A DNA stretch of 43,882 nucleotides from a virus. Under the pieces are notes generated by a model, which was not told where the DNA came from, did no database searches, and saw only the letters and a list, made by a program, of their open reading frames with translations. Both the position numbers and the translations under genes were made by a program. The stretch is taken from positions 1-43,882 of IMG/VR virus record IMGVR_UViG_3300033552_000019, one strand, 5' to 3'. Shown here in pieces: positions 16,935-25,234 of the stretch; the first letter of the stretch is position 1; each line of letters opens with the position of its first letter.

Positions 16935-17362
16935 AAAAAAACCGCTACTGATCTAGCAATTTTTATATCCTCTTTATCTAATGCTGTTATGATTCCTTTT
17001 ACCTCACCAGACAATGCCTGAATATGAGCAAGCAAACGCCCGTCACCATCATCAGATTTAACCATTGATAGCTTATGAGAAAGTTCCTGCTCGCGTAAAC
17101 GAGCCTTATATGTAATCTCCAATACAGGGATTTTACCGTCTTCTCCTAGTGGAAATTTAAGAATGTGTTTGAATGTGTAATCTTCATTCAAAATTAAATT
17201 ACCATTAGTCACAAAAGAAATCATTGCTTCGATTTGGGCTTCTTGATCTTTTCTTTGAAGAGGATCAACTTGCTTGTAGTCTAACCAACTTGTTACCGCT
17301 TCTTCTGCAAGCTCTTTGCTTAACTTTGGCAAGGATTGAATATTAACTTTTCCCATAATCAA
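16928..17362 (-). CDS. Tail assembly chaperone, G part
   Basis: 144 residues. The opening (MIMGKVNIQSLPKLSKELAE) and the middle (SFVTNGNLILNEDYTFKHIL, then FPLGEDGKIPVLEITYKARL) fit the helical chaperones coded between tail tube and tape measure in contractile phages (P2 gpE / Mu gp41 position). The last residues VAVFFL are coded by the slippery run. Most ribosomes would stop here; a fraction shift to make the longer G-T protein. The start may be the second Met (17356). Confidence 0.75.
   Translation of the reverse strand: MIMGKVNIQSLPKLSKELAEEAVTSWLDYKQVDPLQRKDQEAQIEAMISFVTNGNLILNEDYTFKHILKFPLGEDGKIPVLEITYKARLREQELSHKLSMVKSDDGDGRLLAHIQALSGEVKGIITALDKEDIKIARSVAVFFL
16934..16941 (-). promoter_or_regulatory. 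Programmed -1 ribosomal frameshift site (run of eight T)
   Basis: Coding-strand sequence GCGGTTTTTTTTCTATAG: eight T just before the zero-frame stop TAG (16928-16930). T-TTT-TTT is a slippery heptamer of the X-XXY-YYZ form. Slipping back one base enters the T frame and bypasses the stop. No spacer structure was folded, but the coding context matches the usual G/GT arrangement. Confidence 0.75.
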
Positions 17363-17767
17363 TTAAACAATTTGAGTTGCGTTTCCGCCACCGGCTACTT
17401 TTAAATCGAACGTAGATGAATTCACATTTGCTTCAAGTGAACCTACCGGCTTACCTGTTACTTTATAAACAAATCCGTTTGCACATGAAAATGTCCATGT
17501 TGCAAGTGTTGGACTTCCTGACAATGCTTTTATTTTTTCGACTGTAGAAACTTCCATGTCGTTAACCGCAGTGCCTTTAAAATAAGAACGCTCGCGAGTT
17601 AATTTATCAATGAAATTACCGCCACCATCAACGCCTTGATCGTCATCATCTGAAATAAAACCACCAGTATTGTATGATGAATCTTCACCAGCTTTAAAGT
17701 AAACTACACCTTGACCTAACGTCGCGTGAGTCCATGAAGCATCTAATAAATCGCCACCTCTAGCCAT
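17363..17767 (-). CDS. Tail tube protein
   Basis: 134 residues, beta-rich. GQGVVYFKAGEDSSYNTGGF and DKLTRERSYFKGTAVNDMEV followed by LATWTFSCANGFVYKVTGKP suit a small tube protein of the Mu gpM type. It lies between sheath and chaperone genes, the fixed place of the tube gene in contractile phages. Stacked hexamers would form the inner tube. Confidence 0.78.
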   Translation of the reverse strand: MARGGDLLDASWTHATLGQGVVYFKAGEDSSYNTGGFISDDDDQGVDGGGNFIDKLTRERSYFKGTAVNDMEVSTVEKIKALSGSPTLATWTFSCANGFVYKVTGKPVGSLEANVNSSTFDLKVAGGGNATQIV

Positions 17768-17775
17768 ATTTATAA

Positions 17776-19332
17776 TTAATTAATTGATCCGAAATTAAAC
17801 CCTGCCTGAGCTGTAGTTGCAACAACTCTTGCTACACCGCTTCTTTTATACGGAAACTGTGTTTCAAAACGGTCTGGATTTGTTGGTGAAATATTTACAA
17901 TTGTTCCAGCCTTCATAAATGAAGCGTCTACAATAAGTCCACGACTTACCAATTCATCTGCAAGCGTACTAACTTCTGCTTTCCACGATTTAGGCTTGAT
18001 AACTCTTGATGAATTTACTATGTCACCATCGTTAGCAATAACAGCACCTACAACAAATTGTTGTTCCTTCAAGTAGTAAGAAAATCTAACGTTAAAGTCT
18101 AACATTAAATTTCTACAATATCTAAACTGTGCAGGCTCCTCACCTACTGGGTGGTATGTTGTAACAAAATCTTGTACAACGTAAACACCATTATTTAAAT
18201 CAACTGTAGAGCAGCCTTTTTTAACAATATCATTTCTGTTTGTAGCGTCGCCCATTACACCGATAGATAAAGGTGCTGGCATATCAGGATATGCTTGACC
18301 GCCAATATCCAATTCAGGAGAGTTTTGAGATTTTAAAGCAAACAATACCGTTGCATTTGCAGCGGCCTCCATTGGTAAGCCACTAGACAACGGAGCAGGA
18401 GCAATTGCAATTGTTACTTCTCCTTTTCTTGCATCTGTTAAAGAGCTTGGGTCTGCAATTGTGGATCCGGTAATTGCGATGAATGGCTTCATGATAATTC
18501 CTACAAACCTACCTGTTGGTATAGTATTGCTTGGTGTACCGTTATATGCTTCAAGTGCACTCATGATAGCTGTTTCAGCACCATAAGAATTCACTACTAT
18601 TGTGTGCCATGTGTTGCCAAATGCAAGAGCAGAACTAATAGAAGGTGTTCCAGATCCGACCGTTGTATTAACAACTCCGTATGTTACGCCTAATGTATCG
18701 TTATTATTGTTTATGGCAATTACAATATCATTTGAGGTTTTACCGCTCCATTTAGCTGTTAAAACAGCAGTAGCCAAAGAGACAGATCCAACTACAGGAG
18801 TGGACAATATCTTATTTACAGCGTCAGAAATTTTCTGAGAAATGATAGTTGGCGTATCACCTACAACTATATTAATATCATAAAACAATCCATCAAGCCC
18901 TGCACGTCCACCGATAATTACCGTATGTGTTCCGTTCTTTGTAGCCGTTCCCGTTGGGGTGAGTGTAATAACTTTAGCAACTGCTCCGGCTGCTTTAGCT
19001 TGCGGATAAAAAGTTACCGGTACACCTTGTACACCTCCGCCATTGATAGGAAATAATATCCTAGCTAAAATATGCATCGGTGAACCGTAGCCATATTTTG
19101 CACCTACTGATTGTGCGTTTGAAAATTGTGTTGGTGTTAAATCGGCCGTTTGATTGGCTTCATTGATCTCACCTAGAACAGCGATTGATTGAGGAAGGTT
19201 AGGGGAAACCGTTTGAAAATTAGCGAATCCGATTACGTATCCAACTATTCGAGAAATCCACCCTTGAACTACTGCATTAGATCCCATATTATTTATGTAT
19301 AATGGTGTTGTGTTATAGGCCACAATTACCAT
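17776..19332 (-). CDS. Contractile tail sheath protein, Mu gpL-like
   Basis: 518 residues. The N-terminal part has LPQSIAVLGEINEANQTADL and TPTQFSNAQSVGAKYGYGSP, the sheath pattern around a subtilisin-like insert; FVGIIMKPFIAITGSTIADP lies mid-protein. The conserved C-terminal sheath domain includes NGVYVVQDFVTTYHPVGEEP followed by QFRYCRNLMLDFNVRFSYYL. It establishes that the tail is contractile. It is the first gene after the terminase. Confidence 0.9.
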   Translation of the reverse strand: MVIVAYNTTPLYINNMGSNAVVQGWISRIVGYVIGFANFQTVSPNLPQSIAVLGEINEANQTADLTPTQFSNAQSVGAKYGYGSPMHILARILFPINGGGVQGVPVTFYPQAKAAGAVAKVITLTPTGTATKNGTHTVIIGGRAGLDGLFYDINIVVGDTPTIISQKISDAVNKILSTPVVGSVSLATAVLTAKWSGKTSNDIVIAINNNNDTLGVTYGVVNTTVGSGTPSISSALAFGNTWHTIVVNSYGAETAIMSALEAYNGTPSNTIPTGRFVGIIMKPFIAITGSTIADPSSLTDARKGEVTIAIAPAPLSSGLPMEAAANATVLFALKSQNSPELDIGGQAYPDMPAPLSIGVMGDATNRNDIVKKGCSTVDLNNGVYVVQDFVTTYHPVGEEPAQFRYCRNLMLDFNVRFSYYLKEQQFVVGAVIANDGDIVNSSRVIKPKSWKAEVSTLADELVSRGLIVDASFMKAGTIVNISPTNPDRFETQFPYKRSGVARVVATTAQAGFNFGSIN

Positions 19333-19388
19333 TATATATAAATAATAAACTAAAGCGAGTACGGTAACAACGTATAAATATTAAGTAA

Positions 19389-21422
19389 TCAATTGCTCTT
19401 TTTATTTGCCATAAACATTTTCACAAGGTCCGACCAAACAAAGGATTTTGTTTTTAACTCTTGCGAAATTTCAAACATTATTATTTCTCGCGTTGCATGA
19501 TTGTACACGCGCGTATCGAACATGTGATTTTGAACAGTTGAATTTAATTTAACCCATCTAAAGGATGGAATTTCTCCATCAACCCCTATTGTAATTCTGT
19601 GCTCTGCTGCGAAATGAGAAAAGAAATTTGATAATTGATATTTGCCATTTGAAGAGTTCGGAAAGTTCATGAAGCCTGCAGGTTGATTTGCTCCGTTTCT
19701 GTAATCCCATTTTAGTGCAGTCAATTCAGAAATATCATCTTTAATTAATCCGACCTGTACAATATATAGCTTAGGTCTTTCTCGGCCTTTCTTTACCAAG
19801 GGTATATCCATACCGTATTTTATATATTTATCTTCTTTGTCCCCTTTTACACCTCGAATAATTTTATTTGAATTATCAATGAATTGCCAAACCTCTTTAT
19901 CTCTGTAACCAACATCAACTGTTGTCATGAATATGTTAAGTCCCCGACCAATACCGTTAGCGTTTAGGGTATCGGTTCTGAATGTTTGCCCGATTATATT
20001 TTCAAATATCGGCCATATACTATTTGCAACCCCGTGTTCATAAGAAAGTTTTTCTCTGTCTTTTTTTACTCTTACTCCGCTTTCATTTGGAATAAATGTA
20101 CCTACTGATCCATGCGTAACGCTATATGTAGAACCACTTTCGGACCATGCAACTATTTCATAATCTAAACGCGCGTCATCAACCCTGCCGTTAACATCGG
20201 CGGAGCATGTAATCATAACTATATTTCCGTTACCGTCTGCAATGCTCATTTTTTCAGGTAGAGTTCCAACTTCGTAATCTCTAACATTGCTCTGTAATAT
20301 ATTCGATTCAATTATTTTGCCGGCTGGCTCATATGGCAAACCCAGGTTCAAATTTAAGAATGCTTGGTACTTTCCTTCTTTTCTCCCTCCGCCTTCTGGA
20401 TGGCATTCTAAAAACTTGTAAACGTAGTGCTTCCAGTCATCCATGAACGGGGGGGAATACAGAGAATTCATGTAATAGCTAGTAAATTCAGGCTTAACAG
20501 GCTTCTTTGTAGGCTTCCAATACCCTTTATTTGTAATTGATAGCTTGTCAGAGTCATCAAAAAAACCTCCGCAAGCCTGGCAAATGTAGCCTACAGAGCT
20601 TTCAATTAACGAACCATCATCATCCAATTTCCAAGTAATGCCGGCTTTTAGATTTTCCGAACTACTATAAGGCATAGTTTCCCAAAGCAATTCTATAAAT
20701 TCACCGCAGCAAGGACACGGGACCATGTACTTGCGTTGATCTCCCATGTTGTAAACTTCCAAAATATTTGAACCTGTCGCAAGTTCGGGAGAGCTTACAT
20801 AAAAAATCTTTTTGGTTTTTGAATATGCCGTGAATCGCTTCTCGATCAAATCACGAATATTACCTGCAATTTTTGTCGAACCCTTTACCGCTTCGTAATC
20901 ATCAATCAAACCGATTTTATAGTTTGCCTGTCTCCAAATCTTAGGGTTTGAAGCCGAAGAAATTTTAAAGTAACCACCAGGAAATTGTTTTACTGTATCC
21001 GTGTCCCCAGATTGAGAGGCTTTTGCCCTCATTGCAGACGGCTTAATCAACTTTCTAAGGCCAGTACTATCCAACATCTCGTCAATGTCGGCCATTGCCT
21101 CCTTGATAAGCCCCTCGTGTCCTACTGTCATTATGATATTTCCCGGATCATTTTCAATAAAATATCCAATTGCAGGTATAATTATTGATTTTGTTTTACC
21201 AAATTGAGCAGAACCCATTAATGCAATGTCTGTTACGGGGTCATCGGATGCAAATCTGTCAATAATTTCCTTCGTGTATGGCGTAGACTCAGCGTATCGC
21301 AACGGCCCAGCGTGCGGCTTAGGCATAACAATTCTATTTTCCGCCCATTCGCTAGGTTTTATGTCAGAAAGTAAATGTTTCCCACTTTCAAGAATATCGA
21401 ATAAGATTGATTCGCTAATCAT
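19389..21422 (-). CDS. Terminase large subunit, lambda GpA family
   Basis: 677 residues. The GpA opening (LSDIKPSEWAENRIVMPKPH followed by AGPLRYAESTPYTKEIID) is clear. Walker A is GSAQFGKT (70-77), Walker B is KIGLIDDYEA with Asp174 and Asp175. A zinc-ribbon CPCCG (236-240) pairs with CQACG (281-285). The C-terminal nuclease region includes ITCSADVNGRVDDARLDYEI (about 408-427) and MTTVDVGYRDKEVW. It pumps and cuts the genome; the family usually cuts at cos sites. It overlaps the small subunit gene by 8 nt. Confidence 0.94.
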   Translation of the reverse strand: MISESILFDILESGKHLLSDIKPSEWAENRIVMPKPHAGPLRYAESTPYTKEIIDRFASDDPVTDIALMGSAQFGKTKSIIIPAIGYFIENDPGNIIMTVGHEGLIKEAMADIDEMLDSTGLRKLIKPSAMRAKASQSGDTDTVKQFPGGYFKISSASNPKIWRQANYKIGLIDDYEAVKGSTKIAGNIRDLIEKRFTAYSKTKKIFYVSSPELATGSNILEVYNMGDQRKYMVPCPCCGEFIELLWETMPYSSSENLKAGITWKLDDDGSLIESSVGYICQACGGFFDDSDKLSITNKGYWKPTKKPVKPEFTSYYMNSLYSPPFMDDWKHYVYKFLECHPEGGGRKEGKYQAFLNLNLGLPYEPAGKIIESNILQSNVRDYEVGTLPEKMSIADGNGNIVMITCSADVNGRVDDARLDYEIVAWSESGSTYSVTHGSVGTFIPNESGVRVKKDREKLSYEHGVANSIWPIFENIIGQTFRTDTLNANGIGRGLNIFMTTVDVGYRDKEVWQFIDNSNKIIRGVKGDKEDKYIKYGMDIPLVKKGRERPKLYIVQVGLIKDDISELTALKWDYRNGANQPAGFMNFPNSSNGKYQLSNFFSHFAAEHRITIGVDGEIPSFRWVKLNSTVQNHMFDTRVYNHATREIIMFEISQELKTKSFVWSDLVKMFMANKKSN

Positions 21423-22062
21423 GCTCCCCTATACCTCTCGAAAGTGAATATTCTTTAATTATATTTCCGATTTGTTTTTTTGATTCTGCTTGAGCTTTAA
21501 TAACAATATCATTTAGCCCTTTAATCATTTGACCTCGCATTTCTGCCATTTCAGAACTGGACAAGCCCTTTAATTTAGAAAATTTAGTAAGCCAATTCTC
21601 CGAAAAGGACTGCTGAGCGTTCGTTATGCCCTTTCCGTATATTGAAAACAGGTTGCGGACCAGCTCCGTAGGGATGCTTTCCCCGTCCATTTTCATGTTT
21701 CGCTTTTTTAGAAGCTCAATTTCTTCGAGTAGCTTTTCATTTTTGAGTTCATTCATCTCAATTAGAATGCTGCCATAGTCAGAACCGCCCCCTTTTCGCT
21801 TATTTTTAACCTTATTTCTTGCCTCTGAAATTGTATTTTCCTGTGAATTATTGGAAGTTTCCACCGTGTTTTGTTCCGAATTGTTGGACTTTTTCAATAA
21901 TGTCTTAGCCCTGCACTTTTGAAGGAACATTTGATTCACGGCATTACCTTCGTCAATCTCTTTATCCTCAACAATTACCTGTCCAGATTTAATGTATGGA
22001 GGCAAAGAAGTTCGAGGAATTCCACACAGTTCAGCAAATTCAACCTGCTTATATTTAGCCAT
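21415..22062 (-). CDS. Terminase small subunit
   Basis: 215 residues. The N-terminus is a helix-turn-helix (QVEFAELCGIPRTSLPPYIK), then a Ser/Asn-rich linker, and a C-terminal helical region (SIYGKGITNAQQSFSENWLT, EMRGQMIKGLNDIVIKAQAE) suited to oligomerisation and GpA contact. Nu1-like proteins of this layout bind cos. First gene of the late operon, preceded by a sparse region with repeats. Confidence 0.8.
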   Translation of the reverse strand: MAKYKQVEFAELCGIPRTSLPPYIKSGQVIVEDKEIDEGNAVNQMFLQKCRAKTLLKKSNNSEQNTVETSNNSQENTISEARNKVKNKRKGGGSDYGSILIEMNELKNEKLLEEIELLKKRNMKMDGESIPTELVRNLFSIYGKGITNAQQSFSENWLTKFSKLKGLSSSEMAEMRGQMIKGLNDIVIKAQAESKKQIGNIIKEYSLSRGIGEHD

Positions 22063-22072
22063 TTATTGTTTT

Positions 22073-22122
22073 ATACAATTGTATTTAATGCAATTTATAC
22101 ATTTTCGGGCCTGATTGTATAA
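22073..22122 (-). promoter_or_regulatory. Cluster of TTATACA/TGTATAA half-sites upstream of the terminase genes
   Basis: A perfect 12-bp palindrome ATACAATTGTAT lies at 22073-22084 and a 7-bp inverted pair TTATACA (22095-22101) / TGTATAA (22116-22122) just beyond. This gives four related half-sites within 50 bp, directly upstream of the first late gene. TATACTTG on the minus strand (22125-22132) is a 7-of-8 match to the -7 box. They look like binding sites of a late activator or of the small terminase. Confidence 0.5.
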
Positions 22123-22272
22123 ACCAAGTATAAAAAAATGAAAGGTACCGGTGTTAATAATTTTACGGGGTTCGCATTCCTTGTGAAGATCGTAGATATT
22201 GTCAGGAGGACCCATTGATTTTCAATTAGTTACAACACAGTATTAACGTCTGAAACAACAGATAAAACCCAT
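22123..22272. other. Sparse region upstream of terminase; possible cos region
   Basis: No convincing gene is present on either strand between the half-site cluster and the tiny frame at 22273-22410. GpA-type terminases usually act at a cos site just upstream of the small-subunit gene, which would be here, but no cos half-sites can be identified by eye. Confidence 0.3.
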
Positions 22273-22410
22273 TTACAGAACCTTTTCGTTATCTTTCTTC
22301 ACCATAATCTCTGTACAGCTATGACAACTACGATCTCTTTGCACATTATTCGATAATGATTTCATTGCAGCTTGCCATTGTGATACACTAATACAAACAG
22401 CCTCCTGCAT
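22273..22410 (-). CDS. Small protein, possible CxxC peptide
   Basis: A 45-residue frame in the sparse region before the terminase genes. MQEAVCISVSQWQAAMKSLS looks like a coherent helical segment, followed by RSCHSCTEIM with a CxxC pair. There is no overlap with neighbours to support it and the upstream 110 nt are empty. It is a plausible but unproven gene. Confidence 0.4.
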   Translation of the reverse strand: MQEAVCISVSQWQAAMKSLSNNVQRDRSCHSCTEIMVKKDNEKVL

Positions 22411-22520
22411 CTATATAAGTACCCCTGTAGCAGGACTTGACGTGCAAGTCTTTGTCTATACCTCTATTCATGATTCAATTGCTTAGATGCACTCTTGTGG
22501 CTGAAATTTTTGTATTCATG
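22411..22520. other. Intergenic stretch with a 6-bp hairpin
   Basis: Contains GACTTG-ACGTG-CAAGTC (22436-22452), a 6-bp inverted repeat followed on the plus strand by TTTG. No gene longer than 27 codons is seen. It may end early transcripts or belong to the late control region. Confidence 0.35.
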
Positions 22521-22832
22521 TTATACCTTGTAAGCGTTCAGAATGGAGTTTTTATTTACAATATAATCTGATTCTTCAAGTCCGTTTTCTTCATCAGGAT
22601 GCTCCATGCTACAATAAGCTTTTTCACTCGCTGCTTCCAATGCTTTCAATACATGGTATTTAGCTACTATTTGAGCGTAGTTTTCAATAACAGCCTCGTA
22701 ATGGGCAAATAGAATAGGTTTTGGGCAGCCTAAAGCAAAGTCTATCCACCTATCATATTTAGGGAATAATGGTTGGTTTTCTAAATACGTCATCATGTAT
22801 TCCTGTATTGCCGGCAGTTCTTTATTTTCCAT
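22521..22832 (-). CDS. Hypothetical acidic protein, distal early gene
   Basis: 103 residues with no recognised family. It is helix-rich (YDRWIDFALGCPKPILFAHY, then AQIVAKYHVLKALEAASEKA) and has an acidic C-terminal part. It is the last clear gene of the leftward early operon, 6 nt after the previous stop. Confidence 0.65.
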   Translation of the reverse strand: MENKELPAIQEYMMTYLENQPLFPKYDRWIDFALGCPKPILFAHYEAVIENYAQIVAKYHVLKALEAASEKAYCSMEHPDEENGLEESDYIVNKNSILNAYKV

Positions 22833-22838
22833 GATTGA

Positions 22839-23462
22839 TTAAAATTTTCCGTGTCGTTTCCCACATTGATTACAGCACCACAATTTTGTTGATCCTATTC
22901 TTTCGTTACCACATTTGCACATTTCATTTTCTTTCTCACAATCTTTTTGTTTTTGCTCTACGCACGCATCCTTATATTCATTCATGCACTCAATAATCCA
23001 TTTTCTATCCAATTCGTGAAAATGGAACTCGTGGCTGTCTTCGTACTTTTTAAGTATTAAACCCGCTACGCTTTGTGAACTCAGATTACCTAGCATGTTT
23101 TCTAAATTCTCAGTCATTTTGTCTTTATTTAATTCTCCTGCTCTGTTTTTTAACGGCTTATCCCTCATGTTTTCTAAAACGGCTTCATGAAGAACTTTTT
23201 GAAAGTCGGGTTCTATTTGTATTTGTTTGCCATCTTTTTTATATCCCTCCATTGCCTGTTTCAACCAATAAACGTTATGCGACTCTTTTAAAGCAGGTAT
23301 TCGGGCTTGCAACCACCCTATCCAGTTGTTATCATCTGGCTTACCTTCTAAATCCTCCAGCAAACTCTTTAAAATATTTATTGGTGCTCCTAATCCGGCT
23401 GTATTTACTCTTGCATCATTAAGATGTGTAAGTGCTAGTTTTATTTGTTCTTCTGTGCTCAT
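22839..23462 (-). CDS. Hypothetical protein with C-terminal zinc ribbon
   Basis: 207 residues from ATG 23462, which overlaps the preceding stop as ATGA; an upstream ATG at 23489 would overlap more and is less likely. The N-terminal part is helical (EEQIKLALTHLNDARVNTAG). The last 30 residues contain CKCGNE and WCCNQCGKRHGKF, a zinc-ribbon with two CxC/CxxC-like knuckles that may bind nucleic acid or protein. No family recognised. Confidence 0.65.
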   Translation of the reverse strand: MSTEEQIKLALTHLNDARVNTAGLGAPINILKSLLEDLEGKPDDNNWIGWLQARIPALKESHNVYWLKQAMEGYKKDGKQIQIEPDFQKVLHEAVLENMRDKPLKNRAGELNKDKMTENLENMLGNLSSQSVAGLILKKYEDSHEFHFHELDRKWIIECMNEYKDACVEQKQKDCEKENEMCKCGNERIGSTKLWCCNQCGKRHGKF

Positions 23463-23935
23463 TTCTGTAGGGTGTGATCTAAAATCCATTCTTTAACTTG
23501 GTAATCTCTAATGTAAGGGCTAAATGTATCATTCAAATATCTTAGTTTATCATAATTTGGCTCTACTTTAAAATTGTGTCCAAAATTTAGTTTTCGTATT
23601 TGTGCCTTAATTTCTTCATCCTTTCTATCTTCTTTCCAAATAGATTTATAATATGTAGAAGCCCAAGGCGTACCGTTTGGTGAAAAATATATATGACAAC
23701 CCCAATATTTACCGAAACATCTTATCGGAAGGGTGAAAACTATTGTTCCATACTTTTTTGTACGAATACAAACAGCCCAATGCATTGCATTTTCTCCATA
23801 AATTGTGATACTCTTACCAATATCTAAGTCCCCGCCCATAAAGTTTTCAAACCATCCTAGTCCTTTGTACTTTTTGTGAACGCCCCAAATTCTGAATTTA
23901 GGCTTTTCTTTTGTTAGTTGTTCTGTGTTATCCAT
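23459..23935 (-). CDS. Hypothetical protein rich in aromatic residues
   Basis: 158 residues, unrecognised. The sequence looks like a compact beta domain (PKFRIWGVHKKYKGLGWFEN; KYWGCHIYFSPNGTPWASTY) followed by a helical end. Possibly a conserved host-takeover or replication accessory gene, but nothing visible supports a role. Linked to the next gene by ATGA overlap. Confidence 0.65.
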   Translation of the reverse strand: MDNTEQLTKEKPKFRIWGVHKKYKGLGWFENFMGGDLDIGKSITIYGENAMHWAVCIRTKKYGTIVFTLPIRCFGKYWGCHIYFSPNGTPWASTYYKSIWKEDRKDEEIKAQIRKLNFGHNFKVEPNYDKLRYLNDTFSPYIRDYQVKEWILDHTLQK

Positions 23936-23936
23936 T

Positions 23937-24086
23937 TTATGATATTTGAGAAATGAATTGATACCTATTTGATTCTTGATTAATTAGCCAATAATAACTC
24001 TTTACTTTTAAATCAAACTTTTCTTGCAATTCATTAAATGTTAAATACTCTATCCTGTATCTAGGCTTTGGTGCATCTGTGTTCAT
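23937..24086 (-). CDS. Small hypothetical protein (49 aa)
   Basis: Fills a gap between two larger genes. Its ATG overlaps the upstream stop (ATGA) and its TAA lies one base before the next start. The sequence (RYRIEYLTFNELQEKFDLKV then KSYYWLINQES) looks like a normal folded protein, perhaps a small helix-turn-helix-like unit. Unrecognised. Confidence 0.6.
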   Translation of the reverse strand: MNTDAPKPRYRIEYLTFNELQEKFDLKVKSYYWLINQESNRYQFISQIS

Positions 24087-24346
24087 GCTTTCTTGTTAGA
24101 TATTATAAAACCAGCAATTAATTTATTAAACGTGTCAACCTTAATGGCATAAACAGATTCGACTACTGTATACCTTTCTGTTGCCCTTATAACTACACCG
24201 CCTGATGAAAGGCCTGCTATAGTATTAGGCATAAAGAAACCAACTGATCGAAACGTGATTATATCGAACCCCTTTGCCTTTACTATTTTAGAATAGGTTT
24301 TAGACTTCATCCCATTAATGTTAGTACTTTTAATTGTTGAATGCAT
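24083..24346 (-). CDS. Hypothetical protein
   Basis: 87 residues when started at ATG 24346, one base after the previous stop; a longer start at 24385 would overlap by 38 nt and is disfavoured. Beta-rich (KGFDIITFRSVGFFMPNTIA, GGVVIRATERYTVVESVYAI). Unrecognised; part of the early operon. Confidence 0.6.
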   Translation of the reverse strand: MHSTIKSTNINGMKSKTYSKIVKAKGFDIITFRSVGFFMPNTIAGLSSGGVVIRATERYTVVESVYAIKVDTFNKLIAGFIISNKKA

Positions 24347-24347
24347 G

Positions 24348-24728
24348 TTATTTTCTGTCTTTAAGTTCTGTACTTTTTTTCTCACTTGCCTTTATAGCTT
24401 TATGTAAAGCCTTTAGCAGTTTACCGGATAGTGGTTTTGGTGTTATCTCTGTTATCTCTACGGGTACGCAACGGTATCCTTGACTTTTAAGTATTTGCCA
24501 CGTTATGCAAATTAAAAAAGAATCTAGAAAGCAATCAATACATTCGTCTTCAAAATCTTTAATGTCTTGTATTTTAACTTTTCCTTTTGGGTCTTTTATT
24601 GCGTATGCTTTCAACCCCCCTTCACTCGCTTTCTCATTAAGAAGTTCTACCGCCTTTTCTTCTGATATATCACCAATACATAATTGTGTGAATATTTTTC
24701 GAAGGTATTCTACTGTTATCTTAGCCAT
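24348..24728 (-). CDS. Hypothetical protein
   Basis: 126 residues, unrecognised. N-terminal helices (TVEYLRKIFTQLCIGDISEE), a central acidic/Cys segment (FEDECIDCFLDSFLICI) and a basic Lys-rich C-terminus (LLKALHKAIKASEKKSTELK). Lies 3 nt after a 56-codon gene. Confidence 0.6.
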   Translation of the reverse strand: MAKITVEYLRKIFTQLCIGDISEEKAVELLNEKASEGGLKAYAIKDPKGKVKIQDIKDFEDECIDCFLDSFLICITWQILKSQGYRCVPVEITEITPKPLSGKLLKALHKAIKASEKKSTELKDRK

Positions 24729-24731
24729 GTG

Positions 24732-24902
24732 TTATTCGTTTAAATGGGTGCGGAGTTCTTCAATGGAATTGAAATCTTTAATGGTCTCGTCCCAACCAAA
24801 TCCTTGACCGTACTTCATTATAGAAATACTTTTGTCCTTATGAGCATAAATAAAATCTGCTTCCTGGTATTTTTCAAAAACCTTTTCTATCATCTCTTCC
24901 AT
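24732..24902 (-). CDS. Small hypothetical protein (56 aa)
   Basis: Open frame filling the gap between two larger genes. MEEMIEKVFEKYQEADFIYA and DKSISIMKYGQGFGWDETIK followed by SIEELRTHLNE read as a coherent alpha/beta mini-domain. Same direction and tight spacing (3 nt to the next gene) support it. Function unknown. Confidence 0.6.
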   Translation of the reverse strand: MEEMIEKVFEKYQEADFIYAHKDKSISIMKYGQGFGWDETIKDFNSIEELRTHLNE

Positions 24903-24934
24903 TACGTTATTCGTTTATGTGTTTACCTTGTTTA

Positions 24935-25123
24935 TTAATCGTCATAATCAGTATTGCTATCACACGATTTGCAACAGTTGTAATCTATTTGACTGAATTG
25001 TGTATATGCAGCCTGGCAACAATCACCTATTTCTATGCCACACCTTTCGCACTCAAACTTTTCAGAGACAATGCTATTGCAACGGTCGCACTCTAGTTCT
25101 TTGTTTCCTTCTATTGTGTCCAT
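24935..25123 (-). CDS. Small double zinc-finger-like protein
   Basis: 62 residues with eleven-odd Cys in pairs: CDRC (12-15), CERC (25-28), CC and CCKSC near the end, ending in an acidic tail. It probably binds two zinc ions. Such proteins often act as regulators or modifiers in phage early regions; the partner is unknown. Confidence 0.65.
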   Translation of the reverse strand: MDTIEGNKELECDRCNSIVSEKFECERCGIEIGDCCQAAYTQFSQIDYNCCKSCDSNTDYDD

Positions 25124-25127
25124 ATTG

Positions 25128-25232
25128 TTACTTTTGGATTATGACTATAAATAAAGCTATGAAGTAATGCAGAATAATAACACACCCTGCAAAGTGCCAA
25201 AATGATTGAAATATAAATTCTAATAGTCCCAT
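25128..25232 (-). CDS. Small membrane peptide (34 aa)
   Basis: Frame between the zinc-finger and the secreted-protein genes, starting 2 nt after the previous stop and ending 4 nt before the next start. One membrane segment is obvious (FAGCVIILHYFIALFIVIIQ). It may affect the host membrane or exclusion of other phages; unproven. Confidence 0.5.
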   Translation of the reverse strand: MGLLEFIFQSFWHFAGCVIILHYFIALFIVIIQK

Positions 25233-25234
25233 AA

